From Taklimakanibacter deserti (GTDB taxonomy: Bacteria; Pseudomonadota; Alphaproteobacteria; Rhizobiales; Aestuariivirgaceae): a stretch of DNA of 64,000 nt. Of the stretch, positions 17,312 to 25,857 are shown piece by piece. How positions within the stretch are numbered: the stretch's first letter is position 1; every line of letters begins with the position of its first letter. The stretch spans positions 1-64,000 of the forward strand of contig QORU01000014.1 of NCBI GenBank assembly GCA_003574785.1, written 5' to 3'. A program made the translations under genes and the position numbers. The notes below the pieces were generated by a model. That model had not been told where the DNA came from and ran no database searches. It saw nothing but the letters and a program-made list of their open reading frames with translations.

Positions 17312-18097
17312 ATGCATGTCGGACTGATCGGAGCGGGCGCCATCGGCAAGCAGGTGCTGGCCCACCTCGGCCATCGGCCTGAGGATTCCGTGACATTGCT
17401 GATGCGCCGGGGCAAGCGTCTTCCGGACGGCATCAAGATTTCAGCCGTGGACGGTCTCGCAGCACTTCTGGCGCATCGGCCCGATATCGTCGTGGAGGCG
17501 GCGGGTCAGCAAGCCGTCGTGGAGTTGATGGAGCCGATCCTCAACAACGGCATTCCGGTCATCATCTGCTCGACGGGCGCCTTGGCCGATGGCGCGTTGT
17601 TTTCGAGACTCATCCACTGCGCCAAGAATGCAAGAGTGGCGCTCACAATTGCAGGCGGTGCGGTTGCCGGGCTCGATTATGTGCGCATCGCGGCGCTCAT
17701 GCCCGATGCTCGAATCCGCTACTCTTCGCGCAAGCCCGTTGCCGCCTGGCGCGCCGAGCTCGCGGCGTGCGGGCACGACCCTGACAGCCTGTCGCAACCG
17801 GTGGCGTTGTTCGAGGGATCGCCGTCCGAGGGGGCGAAGCTCTATCCGCGCAATCTCAATGCCGCGCTCACCGTGGCGCTCGCGGCATCGCCTGCGCCCG
17901 TGCAAGTGCGCGTGATCGCCGACCCGGCAGTTTCCGGCAATTGCCATGAGATCGATGTCGAGAGTCGTCTCGGCAGCGCGCATATGGAATTCGACAATGC
18001 GCCCGATCCCGAAAATCCCAAGACCTCGCTGATCACGGCCTTCAGCGTCATCCGCCTGCTCGAGGATCATCGCCAGGTCATGGCGAGGGCGGCATGA
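17312..18097 (+). CDS. L-aspartate dehydrogenase (NadX-like)
   Basis: A 261-residue NAD(P)-dependent amino acid dehydrogenase. Domain order is an N-terminal Rossmann fold (MHVGLIGAGAIGKQVLAHLG) and a C-terminal domain with the family blocks T-I-A-G-G-A-V-A-G-L-D, YPRNLNAALTVALA and NPKTSLITA, close to the A-G-A-I-A-G-L-D / Y-P-R-N-x-N / N-P-K-T-S-L signatures of aspartate dehydrogenases. It would convert aspartate, or a substituted aspartate, to an iminodicarboxylate. Coupling with a B12-dependent mutase-like protein suggests a catabolic substrate such as a branched aminodicarboxylic acid rather than NAD synthesis. Its stop overlaps the next start (ATGA). Confidence 0.85.
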   Translation: MHVGLIGAGAIGKQVLAHLGHRPEDSVTLLMRRGKRLPDGIKISAVDGLAALLAHRPDIVVEAAGQQAVVELMEPILNNGIPVIICSTGALADGALFSRLIHCAKNARVALTIAGGAVAGLDYVRIAALMPDARIRYSSRKPVAAWRAELAACGHDPDSLSQPVALFEGSPSEGAKLYPRNLNAALTVALAASPAPVQVRVIADPAVSGNCHEIDVESRLGSAHMEFDNAPDPENPKTSLITAFSVIRLLEDHRQVMARAA

Positions 18098-18882
18098 GCA
18101 TCCACGTGGCTAAGGACGGATGCCGCATCCATTATGAAGCCGAAGGTTCCGGGCCGCCTGTCATGCTGATGCCGGGGCTGGGTGGCGATGGACGCTTTTG
18201 GAACGGTGTCGTGGCGCTTCTGACAGACCGCTACCGCGTGATCACGCTCGATCACCGTGGCGCCGGCCGCAGCGACCGGCCGGAAGGAGAATATCGGATC
18301 AGCGTCATCTCCGAGGACATCGTCGGCATTCTCGACCAGGAAAAGATCGAGCGAGCGCATCTCGTGGGACATTCGACGGGCGGCGCCATCGTGCAGAGCC
18401 TTGCCCTCGATGCGCCGGATAGAAGCCTCTCCTGCACCATCAGTGGAAGCTGGGCCAGGCCCGATGCCCGCATGCGCATGTTGTTTGGCGTGCGCTCGAG
18501 CCTGTTGCGTGAGGGTATGGTTGCTGAATACCAGACGCTCACTCATGTGCTGGGCTATACGCCGGAATGGATCGCGGCTCACGGAGAAAGCCTCGAGGCT
18601 GCGGTGGCCTCAGCGGCCGAAAGGCTGACGCCCTTGCCGGTGATGGAAGCGCGCATCCGCATGCTGCTCGATTTCGACAGATTTGCCGAGCTTGGCAAGA
18701 TCAAGGTGCCTGTACTGGTGATCGCTGCCGAAGACGATCTGATGATTCCAATGCAGCACAGTGTCGAGATTGCCGAGGCCATAGAAGGAGCACGGCTCGT
18801 GCGCGTGCAGGGTGGACATTTCTATCCTGCTACGAAGCCGGACATCTTCGCTCGCCTTCTCGACGAATTTCTGAAGAGATGA
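18094..18882 (+). CDS. Alpha/beta hydrolase
   Basis: A 262-residue alpha/beta hydrolase resembling 3-oxoadipate enol-lactonase/RutD-type enzymes. The oxyanion loop is MLMPGLGGDGRFW, the nucleophile elbow is G-H-S-T-G-G with Ser94, a late acid lies in VIAAEDDLMIP, and the catalytic histidine is in VQGGHFYP. Ester, lactone, thioester or carbamate hydrolysis is possible. Both ends overlap neighbours by ATGA, so it is made stoichiometrically with the aspartate dehydrogenase and the mutase-like protein. Confidence 0.85.
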   Translation: MSIHVAKDGCRIHYEAEGSGPPVMLMPGLGGDGRFWNGVVALLTDRYRVITLDHRGAGRSDRPEGEYRISVISEDIVGILDQEKIERAHLVGHSTGGAIVQSLALDAPDRSLSCTISGSWARPDARMRMLFGVRSSLLREGMVAEYQTLTHVLGYTPEWIAAHGESLEAAVASAAERLTPLPVMEARIRMLLDFDRFAELGKIKVPVLVIAAEDDLMIPMQHSVEIAEAIEGARLVRVQGGHFYPATKPDIFARLLDEFLKR

Positions 18883-20687
18883 CTGAAATGACGCGGATAA
18901 ACCTCATCGCCCCATCGTTGCCGTCCGGCCGGGAGCTTCTCGCGGCGGGCCGCGATCTGGCCCAAAGCTGCCGTCTCGGCGCCAGCCGTTACATGCGCGA
19001 GACCGGCTATCCATCCGAAGCAGCCGGCAAGCGCGCCGCGGCCATGGAGCGGCGTGTCACCCAGCATGCACATATCGGCTTCCGCAATGTCGAGCGTACC
19101 CTCGGCGCCATTGCCGAGGTGCATGAGAAATGCGCCGCTGCCGGGGTCACCGTCGACCGCTTCGGCATCACGCTTGACTGGTCGATGGGCTATCCTGAGG
19201 CTATGCGCAAATCGGCGCCGCGTGGCACGGGCATCGTGCTCACCGGCCCTGAAGACTTCGTGCGCATCACCGAAGCGTCGCCGGCGGCGGCGCATTTCGG
19301 CGACTTCATGATCGGGCTGCCGGGCGCGCTCGAGAACACGCAAGCCGCCTTGCGCGCAGGCGCAACCTCGATCGGCAATCTCGGCCAGTATTTCACCTTC
19401 CGCCTGCCGCATTGGGACGATGAGGTGGCGACGACGGTCGCGACGGTGAAGGCGCTGGGCCTCATCGCGGCGCAGGATGCCGAAATCCTCGTCCATTCCA
19501 ATCTCGATGACGGCTTTGCCGGGCTTTTCCTCGACATGTGCTGCAGCCTCGGCATGGTGATCGTCGAAAAGTACATCATCGAGGAACTGGCGGGCGCCAG
19601 GCTCGGCCATTGCTATGGCCATCATTTCTCCGATCCGCTGTCGCGCATGGCTTTTCATTCGGCCCTCCATCAGGTTACCGACACGCCAGGCACGATGATC
19701 TTCGGCAATACGGTGAGCTATCAGTCCTCGCCTGCCGGCAATTATGCCAGCCTCGCCAACTACCTCCTTGCCGACATCATGGCGCTGCGGCGCTGGCCGA
19801 CGGGGCATGCCGTCAATCCGGTGCCAGTGACCGAGAACAGCCGCATTCCCGATATCGACGAGATCATCGACGCCCAGACTTTCGCGTCAAGGCTCAGGGA
19901 ACATGCGCCTTTCCATGAGACGCTGGTCGAGTGGCCGAAAGTCGAGGCTATGGCGGATGAACTGGTGCGGAACGGGCGCCGTTTCGCCGGGAATGTCCTT
20001 AAAGGACTCGGCGATCTCGGCGTCGATACGACCGATGCGGCCCAGCTACTGCTGGCGATCCGCCGCATGGGACCGAAGCGGCTCGAGGACCTATTCGGTC
20101 CCGGTGGCGTGGCGCGCGATGGCGGCCAGAGGAAGCCCCTGGTCCTCGCCGAATGGGCGCGCGAGCTTGACGAAACAGCGAAACGATGGATCGTCGCGAC
20201 CAAGCCCGGCCTGGCACCGGTACTGCCCAAGGGGCTCAAAGCCTGTGTCGCCACCAGTGACGTGCATGAGCATGGCAAATATCTGGTCGAGAAGGCGCTT
20301 TCCGGTCTCGATATCGCGCTGGTGGATGGCGGCGTCTCGGTCGATGCCGATAGGTTGGTCGCCAAGGCCGTCGAGAGTGGCGCCGATTTCATCGCCATCA
20401 GCACCTATAATGGAGTGGCGCTGCGCTTCTGCCGCGAAGTGATGGACCAGCTCGCGTCGCGCAATCTCAAAATTCCGATTGTCGTCGGCGGCCGCCTCAA
20501 CCAGGTTCCGGATGATTCGAATTCAGGTCTTCCGGTCGATGTCACGGCGGATCTTCAGAAGCTCGGATGCCATCCTTGCACTACGCTCGATGACATTGTC
20601 CCCGTGCTGTCCGCGCTTGGAAGTAAAGTAGCAACAGCAGCTACAGAGTCCGGCAGCAATCGCCGGGGCACACATCACCCGATCTGA
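18879..20687 (+). CDS. Cobalamin-dependent mutase-like protein (glutamate mutase-type barrel plus B12-binding domain)
   Basis: A 602-residue protein. The C-terminal region (about 450-590) is a base-off/His-on B12-binding domain: D461-x-H463-x-x-G466 (SDVHEHGK), followed by A-D-F-I-A-I-S-T-Y-N-G and I-V-V-G-G-R-L-N, in the order seen in glutamate mutase MutS. Residues about 50-430 resemble the barrel subunit of such mutases (GLPGALENTQAALRAGATSI), fused in one chain, but similarity to MutE is weak. It probably catalyses a radical carbon-skeleton rearrangement of an amino or carboxylic acid. Start ATG 18879 overlaps the hydrolase stop (ATGA); ATG 18888 is an alternative. No reactivase gene is adjacent. 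Confidence 0.75.
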   Translation: MTEMTRINLIAPSLPSGRELLAAGRDLAQSCRLGASRYMRETGYPSEAAGKRAAAMERRVTQHAHIGFRNVERTLGAIAEVHEKCAAAGVTVDRFGITLDWSMGYPEAMRKSAPRGTGIVLTGPEDFVRITEASPAAAHFGDFMIGLPGALENTQAALRAGATSIGNLGQYFTFRLPHWDDEVATTVATVKALGLIAAQDAEILVHSNLDDGFAGLFLDMCCSLGMVIVEKYIIEELAGARLGHCYGHHFSDPLSRMAFHSALHQVTDTPGTMIFGNTVSYQSSPAGNYASLANYLLADIMALRRWPTGHAVNPVPVTENSRIPDIDEIIDAQTFASRLREHAPFHETLVEWPKVEAMADELVRNGRRFAGNVLKGLGDLGVDTTDAAQLLLAIRRMGPKRLEDLFGPGGVARDGGQRKPLVLAEWARELDETAKRWIVATKPGLAPVLPKGLKACVATSDVHEHGKYLVEKALSGLDIALVDGGVSVDADRLVAKAVESGADFIAISTYNGVALRFCREVMDQLASRNLKIPIVVGGRLNQVPDDSNSGLPVDVTADLQKLGCHPCTTLDDIVPVLSALGSKVATAATESGSNRRGTHHPI

Positions 20688-20691
20688 TATT

Positions 20692-20731
20692 CCCAAATCT
20701 CATGTTTTGGCTTGCGATTTGGGCGCAAGCC
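20692..20731. other. Overlapping inverted repeats between convergent genes
   Basis: CCCAAATC at 20692-20699 pairs with GATTTGGG at 20716-20723, and alternatively GGCTTGCG at 20709-20716 pairs with CGCAAGCC at 20724-20731 (7-base loop). The two hairpins are mutually exclusive. They lie just after the mutase stop and over the end of the small hypothetical gene on the other strand. Without a T-tract this is at best a weak bidirectional terminator. Confidence 0.4.
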
Positions 20732-21038
20732 TGCGCGTGTGCTCCATTTGTGTCTCGGCGACCGACCTGATCCAGGATATCATCTCCCTATCGGCGCCAA
20801 GCGCCTCTGCCTCATCACACCAGTCGGTATCCAACACGCAGTCTCCCTTGCGCGGCGCTTCGGTAGAGTCGACGAGGGCATCCAACGCCTCGTTCACCTT
20901 GTCGACTGAACCTGTTTTAACAGACAATCGAACCAGATTTCCCGCCGCATAATTCACCAAGGCTTGCCTCTGGATTGCCAATTCAAGGGCCTCCTGGGCC
21001 CGCATAAGGGTTTCGCTCACAGGGGGCTGAGTTGCCAC
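20700..21038 (-). CDS. Hypothetical protein, 112 aa
   Basis: A small acidic, helix-rich soluble protein without signal peptide, membrane segment or recognised domain. It contains a block with DTDWCDEAEALGADREM and ends in a basic tail (RRLAPKSQAKT). It follows the ketopantoate-reductase-like gene by 6 bases and is presumably co-transcribed with it. The frame opens at GTG 21038; ATG 21005 would give a 101-residue protein and neither has a strong ribosome binding site. No function assigned. Confidence 0.55.
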   Translation of the reverse strand: MATQPPVSETLMRAQEALELAIQRQALVNYAAGNLVRLSVKTGSVDKVNEALDALVDSTEAPRKGDCVLDTDWCDEAEALGADREMISWIRSVAETQMEHTRRLAPKSQAKT

Positions 21039-21044
21039 CGCAAC

Positions 21045-22139
21045 TCAATTCTGGAGCTTCCCAAGTTCCTGGTGGCCATCACGGTGCTCGACGAACTCCC
21101 GTAAGGTCTCAATCAGGAGTTTTGAATTGTCAACGTGGGCTTCGCGTTTGCCGCTCTCAATTTCAAGGGCGAGTTCCACGACGCGCTCGTTGATGGGCGC
21201 GGACCGGCCGTGACTGCGAAGCATGTCGACGACCCAGCCATTGACTTCCTGGACTTCCGCACGCCGTCCCTTGCGCCAATCCTGGAGTGACGTGGTGAGC
21301 GTGTCTGGCCTCGAAAAGGTCTTGAGCACCTCCTCGAAGATCTGATCGACATAGCGATCTGGGTGATTGGTGGTCACTGGCGGCAGCCCGATGATCGGAA
21401 TAATCTTTGCCCCGTCATCGAGCGCTGCTTGCATGGCTTCGTAACCCGCTGCCCGCATGACCCCCAGCATTTCGGGGAGGCGGGCGGCGTCACCGAGCGG
21501 CAGGTTGACGATCGCGGATGGAATGAGTTCCGCAGCATTGACGACGAGTTTCATCCACTTCGCAGAGCGGATGTCCTCCATAACTTCCACGCGCCCCGCG
21601 TTCCGAAGCAGGGTGGCAACGGATTCCACGCGGCCTTGCATCTTGGGATCAAGCGCACCGAGGGCAAACCATGACTCATCATGGTCATTCTGACGGTTTG
21701 TCACGCCGGGAACCCACATGTTGGACGCGATTTCGATGACGGCGGCAATCGTGCGTTCACGGCCCACAATTTCCGCAATGTCTTCATGCGTCATGCCGTT
21801 TTGAAGGCCAACGATCAAACCGTCCGCAGCAAGAACCGGCTTGATCAGCTCGCACGCCCAGCGCGTGTCGTATGCTTTCACGACAAGAAAGACGACATCG
21901 AATGGTTCTTTAATTTCAGCTACCTGGCAGAGATGGAAGGCAGGAACGGCAACGTTGATCGTTCGGGCGGGCAAATTGACGGTAATGCCCTTCTGGCGAA
22001 TGGCTTCGATGTGGTCGGGCCATTGATCGATAAAGGTGACGTTCAGGCCTGCCAACGCAAAGTCGGCCGCAATGGAAGCGCCCTGGGCTCCGGTTCCTAG
22101 AAATGCAATCCGGGGACTGCGGCCTTTATCCCAGCTCAT
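21045..22139 (-). CDS. Ketopantoate reductase (ApbA/PanE)-family oxidoreductase, copy 1
   Basis: A 364-residue two-domain NADP-dependent oxidoreductase. The Rossmann motif is IAFLGTGAQGASIAADFALA, followed by LVVKAYDT and GLQNGMTHEDI, and the C-terminal helical domain has SAKWMKLVVNAAELIPSA, matching the K-W-x-K-x-x-x-N-A core of PanE. It is clearly paralogous to the gene at 27854 (shared I-D-Q-W-P and G-R-S-A-P-[IV]-N-E motifs). Location beside a sugar ABC importer argues for oxidation of an imported hydroxy acid or lactone rather than pantothenate synthesis. ATG 22139 was preferred to an upstream GTG at 22169. Confidence 0.85.
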   Translation of the reverse strand: MSWDKGRSPRIAFLGTGAQGASIAADFALAGLNVTFIDQWPDHIEAIRQKGITVNLPARTINVAVPAFHLCQVAEIKEPFDVVFLVVKAYDTRWACELIKPVLAADGLIVGLQNGMTHEDIAEIVGRERTIAAVIEIASNMWVPGVTNRQNDHDESWFALGALDPKMQGRVESVATLLRNAGRVEVMEDIRSAKWMKLVVNAAELIPSAIVNLPLGDAARLPEMLGVMRAAGYEAMQAALDDGAKIIPIIGLPPVTTNHPDRYVDQIFEEVLKTFSRPDTLTTSLQDWRKGRRAEVQEVNGWVVDMLRSHGRSAPINERVVELALEIESGKREAHVDNSKLLIETLREFVEHRDGHQELGKLQN

Positions 22140-22318
22140 TGATGAGGTCCGTATTTCGTGTTCACCCACAGGCTGAGATCAATCGAGGACGTTGCACACA
22201 GCCATTCGAAAGGATGAATTTCTTTCCAAAATATGATGATGTCAATTAAATTATCGAAACTTCTTCTTCGCAAATTAAAATCTCGGATGTAGATTCTTGT
22301 GAATGAGGGGTTTTAAGC

Positions 22319-22603
22319 ATGCATTTCATCATACACTGCATCGACAAGCCCGGGGCTGCCGCCACACGGCGCGATCACCTCGAAGCCCACAAGACCTATA
22401 TCGCAGCATCGCCGGTCAAGGTCGTGATTTCAGGTCCGCTGCTGGCGGAAGACAATGAAACACCGGTCGGCAGCTGCTTTCTTGTGGAGGCCGCAAGTGT
22501 GACAGAGGTCGAAACGCTCAACCGTAATGATCCGTTTTTCAAGGCCGGCTTGTGGAGTCGCATTTCAATCCACCCTTTTCTCAAGCGTGTCGACAACCGC
22601 TGA
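22319..22603 (+). CDS. YciI-family protein
   Basis: A 94-residue YciI-like dimeric alpha/beta-barrel protein. It has the family pattern of a first strand (MHFIIHCIDKPGA), R-x-x-H-L-E-x-H helix, S-G-P-L-L-A-E turn and a late Asp-Pro-Phe-x-x-A-G-L block. YciI proteins have been linked to dehydrochlorination-like and lactone chemistry, but most are uncharacterised. GAGGGG lies 8 bases upstream. It precedes CUT2 system A on the same strand; a second YciI gene occupies the corresponding place ahead of system D (56699). Confidence 0.85.
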   Translation: MHFIIHCIDKPGAAATRRDHLEAHKTYIAASPVKVVISGPLLAEDNETPVGSCFLVEAASVTEVETLNRNDPFFKAGLWSRISIHPFLKRVDNR

Positions 22604-23101
22604 TCTCAAGAAAACCCACCTTTAGTTGGCATCGCCCCGGCGCTCTCGTCGGCGCATCGGACTACTTGAAAACCGCTTTGTTTTTCGGACCTCGGTGGCG
22701 CTTCAGCCTGATCTGAGCCTTTTCGCTTACACAATTCAGGCCAGTCGACGTGATGGAATCCTAGTCGCAGTTATATTCTCAAAACGAAAATAATAAGATT
22801 TATGGATTAATATCGAAAATATCTTGACAGAGCGAATAATTTGGAACCAAGCTCAAGCTCCGACTTGGGACAGTGCCCTCGTTGGGCTGTGCAGGAGAGT
22901 GAGCGTCCGCCAGTTTTTTGCTGGCCACGCGGCAACGCCGTTGAGGAGGCAAAGGGAATTGCGGCCGAAGCGCACTGAACCGAGTTGAGACGCTTGTTCA
23001 GCCGTCTCCACACAAGCCTGATGCGCCTCTTCAACTCATCTCTCGCCGCGATGCTCCGGTCATCGCGCCATTTTGAAAGTTACATAGGGAGGAACAACGG
23101 A
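22604..23101 (+). promoter_or_regulatory. Leader/promoter region of CUT2 system A
   Basis: About 500 bases without a convincing gene. The part 22741-22860 is AT-rich. ATTCTCAAAACGAAAAT at 22775-22791 keeps the whole left arm and most of the right arm of the palindrome found at 43275, but not its spacer, so it may be a chance or weak site. An ATCGAAA element occurs at 22812 and again near 22256 and, as TTCGAAACG, near 29688; this may be the operator of the system A GntR regulator. Confidence 0.4.
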
Positions 23102-24247
23102 ATGCTCAGACGCTCTCTTTTGTCAGCAACGCTGGCGGTGGCCGGGATGTTCGCGATCTCGACGGCGGAAGCCCAGGAACAGAGAAACGGATACACGGGC
23201 GCCCCCCGCACGGAACTGTGGTCGCCTGTCCAGCTGCAGTATAGCGACACGTCTAAATACCAGAAGGAAGGGCCGTACGTCATCGGCTTTTCAAACGCAT
23301 CCGTGGACAACACGTGGCGGCTTGCGCAGCTGCACGCCATTCAGGCAGCGGCGGCCAAGCATAAAGACAAGATCAAGCAGCTGATCATCACGGACGCCAA
23401 CAACAATCCTTCGAAACAGGTTTCGGACGTTGAAGACTTATTGCAACGTGGTGTTGACATCTTGTTGATCAGCGCCTCCAAGGCCGATGCGCTTGACCCC
23501 ATCGTGACCCAGGCCATGAATGACGGCGTTCCCGTCATCATGGTCGATCGCCGCGTGACGTCAGAAAACTTCGTAAGCTTCGTCACGGCATCGGATGAAG
23601 TGACCGGCCGTCTCTTTGCGCAATGGCTGGTCGAAAAGCTGAATGGAAAAGGCAATGTCATCATGCTGCCAGGCCAAGCGGGCGCTAGTCCGGCGGAACT
23701 TCGCATCGCGGCGGCAAAGTCGATCTTCGCCCAGTACCCCGGCATCAAGATACTGGACCTGCAATATACGGATTGGAGTCCGGCAAAAGCGAAGTCGATC
23801 GTATCGGCGATGATCCAGAAGTTTGGAAAGGACATCAACGGAATCTGGAACGACTCGGGTGTCCAGGGCGGCGGCTCGCTGGAGGCATTTGTGGCGGCCG
23901 GATACAAGCCCGGCGAAATCCCGCCCGTGACTTGCGCCGATCTCAATGGTTGCCTGAAGATCGCGCTCGAAAACAAGGTGCCCGTGCTGAATTTCGACTA
24001 TCCCCCAGCAATGGGCGGCGCTGCCGTCGAGCTGGCATTGCAGGTGCTGTCGGGAGCGGCCGTTCCGAAACTCTACTTCGTGAACTCTGATGTCGTCGTA
24101 TCGAAGGGTGACGAGACGGCTTCGATCAAGGCCGATCGCTGGGCCGAGGATTATGTCCGAATGGACAAGCCGAACGACTTGATCCTGTCGTCGGGTTTGG
24201 GGCCGGACTACGATCCTCAGACATTCTCGGCCGACTACCCGAAGTAA
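23102..24247 (+). CDS. Sugar ABC transporter substrate-binding protein, CUT2 system A
   Basis: A 381-residue periplasmic binding protein of the Peripla_BP_4/RbsB class. The signal peptide is at residues 1 to about 23 (MLRRSLLSATLAVAGMFAIS). The mature protein has GPYVIGFSNASVDNTWRLAQ as first strand and ligand segment, then VDILLISASKADALDP. It is paralogous throughout to the system B binding protein (39644). It is longer at the N-terminus of the mature domain than RbsB. Start ATG 23102 has GGGAGG 9 bases upstream; the longer frame upstream has no signal peptide. Confidence 0.9.
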   Translation: MLRRSLLSATLAVAGMFAISTAEAQEQRNGYTGAPRTELWSPVQLQYSDTSKYQKEGPYVIGFSNASVDNTWRLAQLHAIQAAAAKHKDKIKQLIITDANNNPSKQVSDVEDLLQRGVDILLISASKADALDPIVTQAMNDGVPVIMVDRRVTSENFVSFVTASDEVTGRLFAQWLVEKLNGKGNVIMLPGQAGASPAELRIAAAKSIFAQYPGIKILDLQYTDWSPAKAKSIVSAMIQKFGKDINGIWNDSGVQGGGSLEAFVAAGYKPGEIPPVTCADLNGCLKIALENKVPVLNFDYPPAMGGAAVELALQVLSGAAVPKLYFVNSDVVVSKGDETASIKADRWAEDYVRMDKPNDLILSSGLGPDYDPQTFSADYPK

Positions 24248-24264
24248 GCCGCAACTGACCGTCG

Positions 24265-24291
24265 GGGACACCGTCGCTCCCTCGGTGTCCC
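24265..24291. other. Intercistronic stem-loop after system A binding protein gene
   Basis: GGGACACCG at 24265-24273 and CGGTGTCCC at 24283-24291 form a perfect 9-bp stem with a 9-base loop in the gap between the binding protein and ATPase genes. No T-tract follows, so partial attenuation or 3'-end protection of the binding protein message is more likely than full termination. Confidence 0.65.
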
Positions 24292-24330
24292 GGCGATCGT
24301 CTCAACGCCTTTTAGCGCACCGGCCCCTGG

Positions 24331-25857
24331 ATGATGCGTGCCATCGTAACTGCCACCGGAGTATCAAAGAGCTTTCCTGGCGTTCGCTCTCTCGATCACG
24401 TGGATTTTGAGGTTATGGAGGGCGAGGTGCGGGCTCTCGTAGGCGAAAATGGCGCCGGGAAGTCCACTCTGATCAAGATCATTGCCGGTGCCTATCGCGC
24501 TGATGAGGGGGAGTTGTCGTTTGACGGGCATAGCGCCAATTGGGATTCGCCACATGCGGCGAAAGCGGCCGGCGTTCACGTCATCTATCAAGAGTTGATT
24601 CAGTTCCCTGAGATGAGTGTCGCGCAGAATATCTTCGTCAATGATCAGCCAAAGACCAGAATCGGACTGATCGATCGGAGGGAAATGCGCCGCCGCGCAA
24701 GGAAAATCCTGAACGAGCTTGGCTCTACGATCGATCCCGATGAGAAAGTGAAGGATCTGACCGTCGCAAGCCAGCAGATGGTCGAAATCGCACGGGCGCT
24801 CAATTCAAACGCAAAGCTCATTATCTTCGACGAGCCTACGGCCGTCCTCGGAGGACACGAAGTTGAAATACTGTTTGGGTTGATCGCCAAGCTCAAGAGG
24901 CGCGGCGTTGCGATAGTGTTCATTTCACATCGCCTCGATGAAGTGTTCACGATCGCGGATTCGGCAACCGTCCTCAAGGACGGCAAACTCATCGGCACCT
25001 TGCCAGTGAATAGATTGAGCCCAAGCAAGCTCGTTTCAATGATGATAGGCAGGCCGTTGGCGGATGTTTTTCCGTCCAAGGCAAAGGCCAAGCCGGTTGG
25101 CGAGCCGGTGCTCGCAGCATATGACATCTGGTCCGGATCCAGGGTCAAAGGCGTGAGCCTCCAAGTGTGGAAAGGTGAAATTGTCGGTCTTGCCGGCATG
25201 GTTGGCTCGGGTCGGACAGAAATTGCCCATGCCATTTTCGGCAGCTTGCCGCTCGATCGCGGTCGCGTGGTGCAAGGTGGTGTCACTCTGACGAGAGTTT
25301 CCCCACGGCATTCAATAGACCATGGAATTGGCTTTCTTACGGAGAACCGCAAGGAAGAAGGCCTTTTTATGCTGTTGAACATTGCAGTCAACATTTCCGC
25401 GCCGATTCTAAGCAAAATCGGGACCGCGCTGCGCCTAAGCAAGACGGCTGAGGCGAAGTTGGCGGAAGAGCAGATTTCGACCTATGCCATCGCGGCGACA
25501 GGCGCGGGCGCCGCCGTGGCAAATCTCTCTGGAGGCAATCAGCAGAAGGTTTTGCTGGGCCGCTGGGTAACATCGAGCGGCACCGCGCTTATCCTGGACG
25601 AACCCACCAGAGGCGTCGACATCGGCGCCAAGATTGAGATTTACAAGATCATCCGGCAGCTCGCGGACCGCGGCATGGCGATTCTTGTCATCAGTTCAGA
25701 ACTCCCGGAAATCATCGGGCTTTGTGACCGGGTGGTTGTCATCTCCGAGGGCCGCAAGACCGGAGAATTGGAAGGGGACCAGATCACCGAGGAGCACGTC
25801 TTGGAATTGGCTGTTGCTTCAAATCGCAGTGACACAATCCATGAGGCTGCCGCGTGA
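24331..25857 (+). CDS. Sugar ABC transporter ATP-binding protein, CUT2 system A (RbsA-like)
   Basis: A 508-residue protein with two fused nucleotide-binding domains. NBD1 has Walker A GENGAGKST and Walker B IIFDEPTAVLGG; NBD2 has the degenerate loop GMVGSGRTE, a full LSGGNQQK signature and ILDEPTRGVDIGAK. This tandem layout is specific to CUT2 importers of monosaccharides. It energises the permease pair encoded next, and its stop overlaps the GTG start of the first permease (GTGA). The ribosome binding site is weak, consistent with lower expression than the binding protein. Confidence 0.92.
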   Translation: MMRAIVTATGVSKSFPGVRSLDHVDFEVMEGEVRALVGENGAGKSTLIKIIAGAYRADEGELSFDGHSANWDSPHAAKAAGVHVIYQELIQFPEMSVAQNIFVNDQPKTRIGLIDRREMRRRARKILNELGSTIDPDEKVKDLTVASQQMVEIARALNSNAKLIIFDEPTAVLGGHEVEILFGLIAKLKRRGVAIVFISHRLDEVFTIADSATVLKDGKLIGTLPVNRLSPSKLVSMMIGRPLADVFPSKAKAKPVGEPVLAAYDIWSGSRVKGVSLQVWKGEIVGLAGMVGSGRTEIAHAIFGSLPLDRGRVVQGGVTLTRVSPRHSIDHGIGFLTENRKEEGLFMLLNIAVNISAPILSKIGTALRLSKTAEAKLAEEQISTYAIAATGAGAAVANLSGGNQQKVLLGRWVTSSGTALILDEPTRGVDIGAKIEIYKIIRQLADRGMAILVISSELPEIIGLCDRVVVISEGRKTGELEGDQITEEHVLELAVASNRSDTIHEAAA

